Shown piece by piece: positions 1 to 5,140 of a DNA stretch of 5,140 bases. The notes under the pieces were generated by a model. The model was not told where the DNA came from. It did no database searches and was given only the letters and a program-made list of their open reading frames with translations. Position numbers and translations under genes: made by a program. This DNA comes from Nonlabens sp. (GTDB taxonomy: Bacteria > Bacteroidota > Bacteroidia > Flavobacteriales > Flavobacteriaceae), in contig JANQTO010000173.1 of the NCBI GenBank assembly GCA_030731685.1, positions 1 to 5,140 on the forward strand, read 5' to 3'. Position 1 is the stretch's first letter. Each line of letters begins with the position of its first letter.

Positions 1-110
1 GACTTGACGCACGACGCGACGCATGGGAAAATGGTGCATGGGTACGCGTGGCGGCAACAGCCTATGCCGAGAAGCAAAAAGAAAAAAGCAAGCAGTCAAA
101 GACTGCGTAA
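1..110 (+). CDS. paaA: PaaA, ring 1,2-phenylacetyl-CoA epoxidase catalytic subunit (3' end only)
   Basis: This is the last 35 codons of a gene that begins before the window. It reads in the frame starting at base 3 and stops with TAA at 108-110. The visible tail contains DAWENGAWVRVAATAYAEKQ followed by a lysine-rich end. This resembles the C-terminus I know for PaaA proteins, a (H/W)E-x-G-x-WVR-x-AA-x-AYA-E-K pattern and then a charged tail. PaaA is the di-iron oxygenase subunit that epoxidises the ring of phenylacetyl-CoA. Its metal ligands lie upstream and cannot be checked here. The identification rests on this short tail plus the genes that follow (paaB, paaC, paaD), which is the usual order. 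It is separated from paaB by 107 nt holding three hairpin repeats, a wide gap for subunits of one enzyme. Confidence 0.88.
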   Translation, partial: LDARRDAWENGAWVRVAATAYAEKQKEKSKQSKTA

Positions 111-111
111 C

Positions 112-205
112 GGCGCATAGCATGCGCCCAAGACAGAGGTCAGCGCATGCGATGCGCGCCAACACAGGTCAGCGCATACAATGCGCGCCAACTGCGCGCC
201 AAACC
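112..205 (+). repeat. Three tandem GCGCAT-nnn-ATGCGC hairpin repeats between paaA and paaB
   Basis: Three degenerate copies of a 29-30 bp unit lie in the paaA-paaB gap. Each contains a perfect 6-bp inverted repeat around a 3-nt centre: GCGCAT-AGC-ATGCGC at 113-127, GCGCAT-GCG-ATGCGC at 143-157, and GCGCAT-ACA-ATGCGC at 172-186. Copy 1 extends to a 7-bp stem at 112-128. The centres differ between copies while the arms are unchanged. Copies 2 and 3 share the flanks AGGTCA and GCGCCAAC. TGCGCGCCAA also appears a third time at 193-202. The block is much richer in GC than the surrounding DNA. In RNA it would form a row of small hairpins; as DNA it could bind a protein. Its function is unknown. Confidence 0.8.
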
Positions 206-217
206 AAATAACGAACT

Positions 218-502
218 ATGAAACTAGAAACACCACTTTGGGAAGTATTTATAAGGTCTAAAAACGGACTGGAGCACAGGCACTGCGGTAGCCTACATGC
301 TGAGGATGCAGAGATGGCACTTAACAATGCCCGCGACGTTTATACCCGCAGAAATGAAGGTGTAAGCATTTGGGTTGTAGAAAGCAATAATATAACAGCC
401 AGCAGTCCAGACGACAGTGGTGAGCTTTTTGAACCAGCAAGCGATAAGGTTTACAGGCATCCTACCTTTTATGAGTTGCCTGATGAGCTAAAGCACATGT
501 AG
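218..502 (+). CDS. paaB: PaaB, phenylacetyl-CoA 1,2-epoxidase subunit
   Basis: A 94-residue protein, almost exactly the usual PaaB length (about 95). The family signature is plain: WEVFIRSKNG at 8-17, HRHCGSLHAEDAEMAL at 20-35, ARDVYTRRNEGVSIWVV at 38-54, and DKVYRHPTFYELPDE at 76-90. PaaB is a small non-catalytic subunit. It belongs to the PaaABCE complex that converts phenylacetyl-CoA to its ring 1,2-epoxide in the cytoplasm, and family knowledge suggests it helps electron transfer or assembly between the PaaAC core and the reductase PaaE. The ATG at 218 is the natural start because tryptophan 8 falls in the conserved N-terminal position. No Shine-Dalgarno sequence is visible, as is normal in Bacteroidetes. 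GC content by hand count is about 45%, well above the next gene. Confidence 0.95.
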   Translation: MKLETPLWEVFIRSKNGLEHRHCGSLHAEDAEMALNNARDVYTRRNEGVSIWVVESNNITASSPDDSGELFEPASDKVYRHPTFYELPDELKHM

Positions 503-507
503 ACGGT

Positions 508-529
508 AAAAATAAAATGAAAAATAAAA
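508..529 (+). repeat. Left arm of 22-bp perfect inverted repeat
   Basis: This A-rich arm, with the core ATAAAATGAAAAATAAAA, is the exact reverse complement of 916-937. In a paa transcript the two arms could pair into a 22-bp A-U-dominated stem closing a loop of about 386 nt that holds the S23-family gene. The arm starts 6 nt after the paaB stop codon. Being low-complexity, its match is less improbable than for a mixed 22-mer, but the interior G and C positions also agree. Confidence 0.8.
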
Positions 530-539
530 ATTAAAAGTA

Positions 540-887
540 ATGGGTGACAAACCATACGATGTTGAAGAAAGACTCATTGAGTTTGCAGCTCACGTGATTA
601 CTGAATTTAATTTTCCATTAAAGAATTATGCTTCAAAATATTATGCAGAACAATTAATTAGGTCTTCTGGTAGTGCAGAGCTAAATTACGGTGAGTTTGT
701 AGGAGTTTTTAGTATCAAGGATAGAACAAATAAATTGAGGATTCCTTTTAAGGAAATGAAAGAATGCCACAATAATTTGAGAATTCAATCTAAGGCAGCA
801 CTATTAAAAAGTAATCAAGAAATTCTCATAGACGAAGCTTTGCAACTTTGCAAAATCCTATCAACTATAATTAAGAACCTTAAATGA
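540..887 (+). CDS. Four-helix-bundle protein, S23 / 23S rRNA intervening-sequence (IVP) family
   Basis: A 115-residue protein resembling the four helix bundle family (TIGR02436 / S23-type IVS proteins). Family-like features are the opening YDVEERLIEFAAHVI at 6-20 (helix 1), AEQLIRSSGSAELNYGEF at 36-53 (helix 2, with the RSSGS and NYGE pattern), KDRTNKLRIPFKEMKECHNNLRI at 60-82 (helix 3), and a final amphipathic helix at about 92-115. The length is typical. Family members are small, basic, pentamer-forming proteins. They are encoded in 23S rRNA intervening sequences, and a relative (Avd) serves diversity-generating retroelements; their biochemical role is poorly known. It has no known part in phenylacetate breakdown, yet it lies in the same direction inside the paa operon and is framed by inverted repeats. 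Its AT-rich composition differs from paaB. The start is the first ATG after the left arm, 37 nt past paaB. No reverse transcriptase gene is present in the window. Confidence 0.85.
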   Translation: MGDKPYDVEERLIEFAAHVITEFNFPLKNYASKYYAEQLIRSSGSAELNYGEFVGVFSIKDRTNKLRIPFKEMKECHNNLRIQSKAALLKSNQEILIDEALQLCKILSTIIKNLK

Positions 888-904
888 ACTGATTAGAGTC
901 TAGC

Positions 905-940
905 TTTATTTTTCATTTTATTTTTCATTTTATTTTTCAT
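905..940 (+). repeat. Exact triple 12-bp tandem repeat filling the paaC leader
   Basis: TTTATTTTTCAT occurs three times without error at 905-916, 917-928 and 929-940, and the paaC ATG follows directly at 941. The array supplies the right arm (916-937) of the inverted repeat. The paaC upstream region is therefore T-rich and able to pair, rather than the open A-rich leader usual in Bacteroidetes. Because the unit is repeated, the left arm can also pair in a register shifted by 12 nt (905-925, 21 bp). The reverse strand reads as repeated Met-Lys-Asn-Lys codons, which I take as coincidence. Exact copies of a short unit suggest recent slippage and possible copy-number variation. Confidence 0.9.
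916..937 (-). repeat. Right arm of 22-bp perfect inverted repeat
   Basis: Exact reverse complement of 508-529. It overlaps the second and third units of the 12-bp tandem array and ends 3 nt upstream of the paaC start codon. A stem here would place the paaC translation start at the base of a duplex, so pairing or RNase III cutting could affect initiation. That consequence is inferred. Confidence 0.8.
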
Positions 941-1741
941 ATGAATCCCATTAAAGAACTAAACCCAACCTTCCTGCAATCACAGGAAAATAAAACGCAC
1001 TTAGTAAATTACCTACTAGGAGTTGCCGATAATTACCTTATTCTAGGACAGCGACTCGGCGAGCTTTGTGGTCATGGACCCAATCTTGAGCCGGATATCG
1101 CGCTTACAAACATATCGCTTGATTTGCTAGGGCAGGTGCGTAGTTTTTACCAATATATAGCACAAATTAAGGGCGATAAATCTACAGAAGATGATATTGC
1201 CTTTCTTAGAAAAGAGCGTGATTACAAAAATGTCTTGCTGGTTGAACAGCCCAATACCGATTTTGGTTACGTTATCGTCCGACAATTTTTCTTTGATGTT
1301 TACAATAAGCTCTTTTTAAATTCGCTTCAACAAAGTGCAGACGAAACCCTACGAGCACTAGCTTTTAAAGGTATTAAAGAAGCAAGTTACCACGAGCGCT
1401 TCTCTGGCGACTGGTTTAAAAGACTTGGTGATGGCACGGCAGAAAGTAAAGAAAGAGTGCAACAAGCCGTAAACGATTTGTGGATTTACACTGACGAACT
1501 CTTTCATACCACCGAAGCTGATAACGCCATGATAGCAGCAGGCGTTGCGCCAGACATGCTGCAGTTGCGTGAATATTATTATGAAAAGGTAGAAGAATTG
1601 CTATCAACAGCAACCCTGCAAATTCCCGAGGTGGAATATTTTCAAAAAGGTGGTAAACAGGGAATTCACAGCGAGCACATGGGTCGCATACTTGCAGAGA
1701 TGCAGTATATGCAACGCACCTATCCAGATAGTAAGTGGTAG
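941..1741 (+). CDS. paaC: PaaC, phenylacetyl-CoA 1,2-epoxidase structural subunit
   Basis: A 266-residue ferritin-like protein close to the usual PaaC length (about 250-260). Recognisable segments are LLGVADNYLILGQRLGELCGHGP (about 25-47), the KEASYHERFSGDW helix at 146-158 followed by RLGDGTAES at 161-169, LWIYTDELF at about 179-187, and the strongly conserved end GGKQGIHSEHMGRILAEMQ...YPDSKW at 237-266. In the characterised enzyme PaaC is the non-catalytic partner that forms the core with PaaA and is needed for its stability and activity. The ATG at 941 is the only sensible start, since the protein begins just before the conserved first helix. Its leader is a triple 12-bp repeat without a ribosome-binding motif. 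The stop TAG at 1739-1741 lies immediately before paaD. Confidence 0.96.
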   Translation: MNPIKELNPTFLQSQENKTHLVNYLLGVADNYLILGQRLGELCGHGPNLEPDIALTNISLDLLGQVRSFYQYIAQIKGDKSTEDDIAFLRKERDYKNVLLVEQPNTDFGYVIVRQFFFDVYNKLFLNSLQQSADETLRALAFKGIKEASYHERFSGDWFKRLGDGTAESKERVQQAVNDLWIYTDELFHTTEADNAMIAAGVAPDMLQLREYYYEKVEELLSTATLQIPEVEYFQKGGKQGIHSEHMGRILAEMQYMQRTYPDSKW

Positions 1742-1758
1742 TAAAAAAAGATTTGGAA

Positions 1759-2256
1759 ATGATTCAAGACTTCAACATCTCATCAGAAATACAAGCTATT
1801 TTAGAATCTGTAATGGATCCGGAAATCCCAGTACTGAACGTTGTGGATTTAGGGGTGATACGTGATGTTGAAGTTAAAGGCAAGGAGATAACCATAAAAC
1901 TAACACCAACCTATAGTGGCTGTCCAGCGATGGATGTGATAGGCGACGACTTAGAACGTGCCTTTGCCGCATATGGATATACAACGGTTGTGCAGCTCAT
2001 TATGAGTCCGCCATGGACGACAGACTGGATTACAACGCGTGGACGTGCAGCATTAGAAAAATATGGTATAGCAGCTCCATTAGATGAGACTGCAGACAAG
2101 GACGTGCTGCTAAACGACAAGAAACTTGTAAAATGTACTCATTGTGGGTCTCAAAATACAAAGCTAGTAAGCCAGTTTGGTTCAACAGCTTGTAAAGCGA
2201 TGTTTCAGTGCGATGATTGCCTGGAGCCTTTTGATTATTTTAAATGTCTTAAATAA
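1759..2256 (+). CDS. paaD: PaaD, MIP18-family maturation factor of the phenylacetyl-CoA epoxidase
   Basis: With the ATG at 1759 the protein has 165 residues. It has two parts. The N-terminal MIP18/DUF59 domain (about 8-95) carries DPEIPV at 20-25, VVDLGVIRDV at 28-37 and the conserved TPTYSGCPAMD at 49-59, with Cys55. The C-terminal part looks like a zinc ribbon, with C126-x2-C129, C145, C151-x2-C154 and a last Cys163. Genetics in other bacteria shows PaaD is needed for an active epoxidase but is not part of the purified complex. It is thought to act in Fe-S or metal-centre assembly. An alternative GTG start at 1735 would add 8 residues and overlap the end of paaC by 7 nt. I prefer the ATG because GTG starts are uncommon in Flavobacteriia and the extra residues precede the conserved domain. 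It is the last recognisable paa gene here. Confidence 0.94.
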   Translation: MIQDFNISSEIQAILESVMDPEIPVLNVVDLGVIRDVEVKGKEITIKLTPTYSGCPAMDVIGDDLERAFAAYGYTTVVQLIMSPPWTTDWITTRGRAALEKYGIAAPLDETADKDVLLNDKKLVKCTHCGSQNTKLVSQFGSTACKAMFQCDDCLEPFDYFKCLK

Positions 2257-2277
2257 CAATAGTCGTTTTGTTGAGTT

Positions 2278-2293
2278 CGCTTTCGCGAAAGCG
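2278..2293. repeat. 16-bp perfect palindrome CGCTTTCGCGAAAGCG
   Basis: A perfect palindrome 21 nt after the paaD stop, strikingly GC-rich for its AT-rich surroundings. In RNA it can fold as a 6-bp stem with a CGCG loop. No T-run follows, so it is not a standard intrinsic terminator. From general familiarity I believe this kind of palindrome recurs in the intergenic DNA of some marine flavobacteria, but I cannot confirm that here. It could be a genome-wide protein-binding site or a transcript 3'-end hairpin. Confidence 0.75.
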
Positions 2294-2657
2294 TAAACTA
2301 GAATTTCTCATTCGATACATGCAAATTTATCTAACTTCATAAAATAGTTTCCAAGCTTGCTTAATCGAGCAGCCTTATTTAGAATTTGCCAGATGAAAAT
2401 AGAGAAGTGTTTTTGATTTCCATAAGCCTTATGGACTCTAATTATTAAGGGAACATAAGTACATTCTCCTAATACGGCATTGGCGATACAGTTATTTACA
2501 GCGAGTTTTACGACAATAATTTGACTTCAAATCACAATGTCGACACTCGTTTACCTTCCTTTTTACTTGATAAAGGGTTGTTTTTAGTCTATGAAAGGTA
2601 TGCTGGACTTATCAGCTGTTAGAATTTCGTATTTCTGTACAACTATTTTATTGAGGG

Positions 2658-2674
2658 CGTATTTAAAAAATACG
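2658..2674 (+). terminator. Weak hairpin, possible terminator
   Basis: CGTATTT and AAATACG pair as a 7-bp stem around an AAA loop, followed by only three T residues (2675-2677). The stem is AT-rich and the T tail is short, so terminator function is doubtful. It also lies about 400 nt past paaD. Confidence 0.2.
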
Positions 2675-2856
2675 TTTCAGATTATCAAATTCTTTAAAAC
2701 TGTAATACATTGAAAATTAAATGTTAACGAAATTTAACTAGTGATTAACTTTCATTCTTTTGGTGTTTTTATTTAGGACACTAAATATTTTTGGCTTGAT
2801 TTAATGCTATTATCGTTCAAAGGTTATAATAAACGACCATAACCCGAATAATTTAT

Positions 2857-2870
2857 TTAACATATGTTAA
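2857..2870. promoter_or_regulatory. 14-bp palindrome TTAACATATGTTAA, possible operator
   Basis: A perfect 14-bp palindrome ending 6 bp upstream of the TTTG element of the promoter candidate at 2877-2906. This position would suit a dimeric regulator acting on the downstream surface-protein gene. It is AT-rich, so chance is possible. No regulator gene is present in the window. Confidence 0.35.
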
Positions 2871-2876
2871 TACATT

Positions 2877-2906
2877 TTTGTATCAAAAGAAACCATATTA
2901 TCTTTG
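2877..2906 (+). promoter_or_regulatory. Bacteroidetes-type promoter for the surface-protein gene
   Basis: TTTG at 2877-2880 and TATCTTTG at 2899-2906, an exact TAnnTTTG match, are separated by 18 bp. This fits the Bacteroidetes primary sigma factor consensus (-33 TTTG, -7 TAnnTTTG). Transcription would begin near 2912, giving a leader of roughly 90 nt before the ATG at 3001. Confidence 0.55.
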
Positions 2907-3000
2907 AATCCCCTAATAACACTAACATGCTTCCCCTTGCATGGCTCATTATTAAATTCAATGCCTCTGTTGGCATTATATTGTTATACACCTTATCGAT

Positions 3001-5140
3001 ATGATAAATACAACTACGCTCAAAATGCCTGCATTTTTAAGGTTAACCATTCTTTCATTATCATTTTTTGCTTTCAGTCAACTTTCGAGTGCGCAGGCGC
3101 GCACTTGTTTGAGACAAGCATGTTATGATATTATTTCACTTAGCGCTGGATCCTTTATTACCAATAACGGCGCTCCAGGAGCTGTAGGCACCATTTACAG
3201 GTTTCCAAATGCAGCTGGTGCAGTTGGTGCTACACCTGCGATAGACGCACTGGTAGAAGTTTTGAGTAGAAGCAATGGTGCAACCATTACTAATATAGAT
3301 TTAACTGGAACTGGTTTGGATAGAGCGTTTCAACCTAATATATTTTTTCCAAACGCAGGTGACGCAAATGTTTCTTTCAGAATAACGTTAGTAAGAACAG
3401 GCACAACAACTCCTTTAAATTCGATTTGTTTTTATGCGACTCCTTTTGATATAGATGGTGGTCCGTTAGTGAACGAATATTCTGAATTATCTCTTACAGA
3501 TGCTTTTACGAGATCGGCACAAACTCAAATCAGTGTCACAAGAAATGCGAATGTCATACGTGGGCAAAATACTGACGGGTTATCTGCTCCAATTGAGCCT
3601 ATTGACGAGGATCCTCGTTATACCTTTAGTAACTACTACGAGAACAGAAATAGTTTTGTTTTTACTGCGGGTAAAGTAGGTAGCGGCACGAATCAATCTC
3701 GTTTTTATTCTCTGGTTTTAGAGCGTGCGCAGTTTTTTAACCCGGTATCTGTATTCGTTACAAACCCACTGCTATGTGGTCAAGTCACTAGAGATAACGG
3801 TTCTGTTATTCCAGGAGTTACCATACAGTTGCTAAACTCTGCAAACGTCGTGGTGCAAACTACTACAACCGATGCTAATGGTGATTACCAATTTACGGTG
3901 AATCGCAATGCTGCATTGCCTTCTGAAAGTTATACAGTTAGAGAAATTGATCCGTTAATTGACACGCAAACTGGTTTTGCAATGGCATCTGTTTCTGACG
4001 TTGTTGGAGCAAATGATAATTTAATACCTGTAACGATTTTTGAGGCTTCCATAAATCAACGAGATTTTGTTGACGGTGCAGATTTTGATCGTGACGGCGT
4101 TGCTGATTCTGTAGACGTAGATGACGATAATGATGGTGTTTTAGATACCGTAGAAGGTGGTAATACACTTAATTCAGACAATGATGCGTTTCCTAATAGA
4201 ATAGATAGAGATTCAGATAATGATGGATGTCCAGACGTTATTGAAGCTGGTTTTTCAGATCCTGACGGAGATGGGCAGGTAGGAAGCGTCGTCCCTCCTA
4301 CGGTTGATGCACAAGGTCGCGTAACAAGTAATAATGGTTCAGGCTATACAACACCTCGTGATGGTGATGGAAACGGAATTCCTGATTATTTAGAAGCAGG
4401 TACTCCTATAGTTATAACATCGCAGCCACCAAATGATATTTCCATTTTGCCTGGCGGTAGTGTTTCCAGCTTTACCGTTGCAGCAACAGGTACTGCTTTA
4501 AGATACCAATGGCAACTTAGTACAAATGGCGGCACTACGTTTAATAATATTGCCAACAACGCAAACTATTCAGGGGTAACCTCACCTACCTTAACCGTAA
4601 CGAATGCTCCTAACAGTTTTAACAATTACAGATTTCGTGTAGTGGTAACTAGCGCCAGCAACTTGTGCGTGCAACAAACTAGTGCAGCTGCTACACTGCA
4701 GGTGGGTTCAACTTTTGAAATAATTAAGGATGACCAGCCAGGTACATTCAATGCTGCTGGCAATACGATTACATATAATGTTACGGTTAGAAACACAGGC
4801 AATACTACTATTACAAATATTGCGCTGACAGACCCGAATGCAACTTTGTCACAAACCTCTATAGCCACGTTGCCTGTAGGAGGTTCTGTTACATTAACAG
4901 CAACTCATATAATCACACAGGCCGAACTAAATGCGGGATTTGTTCTAAATCAAATTACAGGCTCTGGACGTAACTCACTAAATGATATAATCAGTGACTT
5001 GTCAGACGACCCTGGTAGTGCTGTAAATGTTGATACCAATGGAAACGGAAACCCCGATGATATCACTAGAACACCATTAATTCAAAATCCAGCGATTGCT
5101 ATTGTCAAAACTGGGGTTTTTACAGATTCAGGAAGTGGAA
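3001..5140 (+). CDS. Large secreted multidomain surface protein (5' part; runs off the window)
   Basis: An open frame of 713 codons continues past the window end; its upstream limit is a TAA at 2953-2955. Residues 1-31 or 1-33 form a signal peptide (hydrophobic FLRLTILSLSFFAFS, then SSAQA). Residues 34-256 match nothing I can name. Residues about 257-345 resemble a Cna-B/SdrD B-like or carboxypeptidase-regulatory fold (CGQVTRDNGSVIPGVTIQLL from 259, then TTTDANGDYQFTV). Residues 361-467 hold thrombospondin type 3 calcium-binding motifs (DFDRDGVADSVDVDDDNDG, DRDSDNDGCPD, DGDGNGIPDYLEAG). Residues about 468-570 are Ig-like (ITSQPP, YQWQLSTNGGTTF). From 572 a DUF11/DUF7507-type repeat begins (ITYNVTVRNTGNTTITNIALTD), and a second starts near 697 (IAIVKTGVF). 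This layout is typical of flavobacterial adhesins exported by type IX secretion; the sorting domain would be at the unseen C-terminus. ATG 3025 (Met9) is an alternative start that also leaves a signal peptide. Confidence 0.88.
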   Translation, partial: MINTTTLKMPAFLRLTILSLSFFAFSQLSSAQARTCLRQACYDIISLSAGSFITNNGAPGAVGTIYRFPNAAGAVGATPAIDALVEVLSRSNGATITNIDLTGTGLDRAFQPNIFFPNAGDANVSFRITLVRTGTTTPLNSICFYATPFDIDGGPLVNEYSELSLTDAFTRSAQTQISVTRNANVIRGQNTDGLSAPIEPIDEDPRYTFSNYYENRNSFVFTAGKVGSGTNQSRFYSLVLERAQFFNPVSVFVTNPLLCGQVTRDNGSVIPGVTIQLLNSANVVVQTTTTDANGDYQFTVNRNAALPSESYTVREIDPLIDTQTGFAMASVSDVVGANDNLIPVTIFEASINQRDFVDGADFDRDGVADSVDVDDDNDGVLDTVEGGNTLNSDNDAFPNRIDRDSDNDGCPDVIEAGFSDPDGDGQVGSVVPPTVDAQGRVTSNNGSGYTTPRDGDGNGIPDYLEAGTPIVITSQPPNDISILPGGSVSSFTVAATGTALRYQWQLSTNGGTTFNNIANNANYSGVTSPTLTVTNAPNSFNNYRFRVVVTSASNLCVQQTSAAATLQVGSTFEIIKDDQPGTFNAAGNTITYNVTVRNTGNTTITNIALTDPNATLSQTSIATLPVGGSVTLTATHIITQAELNAGFVLNQITGSGRNSLNDIISDLSDDPGSAVNVDTNGNGNPDDITRTPLIQNPAIAIVKTGVFTDSGSG

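Larger units (their letters stand above)
503..940 (+). mobile_element. Candidate IVS-like element: S23-family gene framed by a 22-bp inverted repeat
   Basis: Almost the entire paaB-paaC gap is made of two perfect 22-bp inverted arms (508-529 and 916-937) enclosing a four-helix-bundle S23-family gene (540-887). The left arm starts 6 nt after the paaB stop and the right arm ends 3 nt before the paaC ATG. The inner gene has about 32% GC by hand count, against about 45% for paaB. S23-family genes are best known from intervening sequences inside 23S rRNA helices. There, flanking complementary arms form a stem cut by RNase III. The same plan appears here between two protein-coding genes. That it is an acquired element is my inference; no target-site duplication is evident, so the exact ends are uncertain. 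Confidence 0.45.
2257..3000. other. 744-bp intergenic region between paaD and the surface-protein gene
   Basis: I find no convincing gene in either direction. The stretch holds a 16-bp palindrome close to paaD (2278-2293), a 7-bp inverted repeat with a 1-nt centre (CCATAAG-C-CTTATGG, 2420-2434), a small hairpin at 2658-2674, an imperfect GGTTAT...ATAACC pair (2822-2827 and 2839-2844), a 14-bp palindrome at 2857-2870 and a promoter candidate at 2877-2906. A weaker promoter-like pair lies at 2759-2762 (TTTG) and 2786-2793 (TATTTTTG) with a long 23-bp spacer. A minus-strand open stretch of about 70 codons ending at 2308 has no good start and no recognisable family. Most of 2300-2650 remains unexplained. 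Confidence 0.6.

Noticed and set aside
112..205. CRISPR array
   Set aside because: There are only three degenerate 29-30 bp units directly abutting one another with no unique spacers, so these are tandem hairpin repeats.
23..211. 62-aa plus-strand frame across the paaA-paaB gap
   Set aside because: It runs in another frame across the real paaA end and then through the hairpin repeats. Its composition simply reflects the repeats, and it matches no protein family.
517..534. Five-codon frame MKNKN in the left arm
   Set aside because: It arises from the ATG-containing repeat unit itself and is too short to support as a peptide gene.
503..940. Diversity-generating retroelement (an Avd-type S23 relative)
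   Set aside because: No reverse transcriptase, template/variable repeat pair or C-type lectin target is present, and the flanking repeats are inverted rather than direct.
1416..1613. 65-aa minus-strand frame
   Set aside because: It lies opposite the strongly conserved middle of paaC and has no family features.
1650..1865. 71-aa plus-strand frame over the paaC-paaD junction
   Set aside because: It is out of frame with both conserved proteins, which explain the whole stretch.
1911..2120. 69-aa minus-strand frame
   Set aside because: It is antisense to the MIP18 domain of paaD and has no supporting features.
2904..3128. 74-aa plus-strand frame upstream of the surface protein
   Set aside because: It begins inside the promoter element and overlaps the signal peptide of the long open frame at 3001 in a different frame.
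3938..4168. 76-aa minus-strand frame, rich in His and Gln
   Set aside because: It is the complement of the Asp/Asn-rich TSP3 codons; the low-complexity composition is a shadow effect.
4626..4868. 80-aa minus-strand frame with a hydrophobic look
   Set aside because: It is antisense to the Ig-like and DUF11-type region, whose Thr/Asn/Val codons yield hydrophobic residues in reverse.

Overview
The window looks like part of a chromosome from a marine-type Flavobacteriia (Bacteroidetes). Four things point there: AT-rich intergenic DNA, start codons without Shine-Dalgarno sequences, a good match to the Bacteroidetes promoter (TTTG and TAnnTTTG), and a very large secreted protein with thrombospondin type 3, Ig-like and DUF11-type domains of the kind flavobacteria export. 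The genus cannot be fixed from the sequence.

Positions 1-2256 carry part of a phenylacetate (paa) degradation operon on the plus strand. In order it holds the last 35 codons of paaA, then paaB, a small gene for a four-helix-bundle (S23 / 23S rRNA intervening-sequence) family protein, paaC and paaD. PaaA, PaaB and PaaC are subunits of the multicomponent ring 1,2-phenylacetyl-CoA epoxidase. PaaD is its MIP18-family maturation factor. The reductase gene paaE is not in view and may lie upstream.

The operon's junctions are unusual. Between paaA and paaB lie three GC-rich copies of a GCGCAT-nnn-ATGCGC hairpin at 29-30 bp spacing. Between paaB and paaC sits the S23-family gene, framed by a perfect 22-bp inverted repeat. 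One arm starts 6 nt after the paaB stop and the other ends 3 nt before the paaC start. The right arm is part of an exact triple 12-bp tandem repeat that fills the whole leader of paaC. This looks like a free-standing, IVS-like element inserted into a catabolic operon, and it is the most interesting item in the window. paaC and paaD, by contrast, are packed tightly together.

Positions 2257-3000 (744 bp) hold no convincing gene. They contain a 16-bp CGCTTTCGCGAAAGCG palindrome just after paaD, several smaller inverted repeats, and a promoter candidate with an adjacent 14-bp palindrome. From 3001 to the window end runs the first 713 codons of a very large surface or secreted protein: signal peptide, unassigned N-terminal region, Cna-B/SdrD-like domain, calcium-binding TSP3 repeats, Ig-like domain, then the first of probably several DUF11/DUF7507-type repeats. 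It has no evident functional link to the paa operon.
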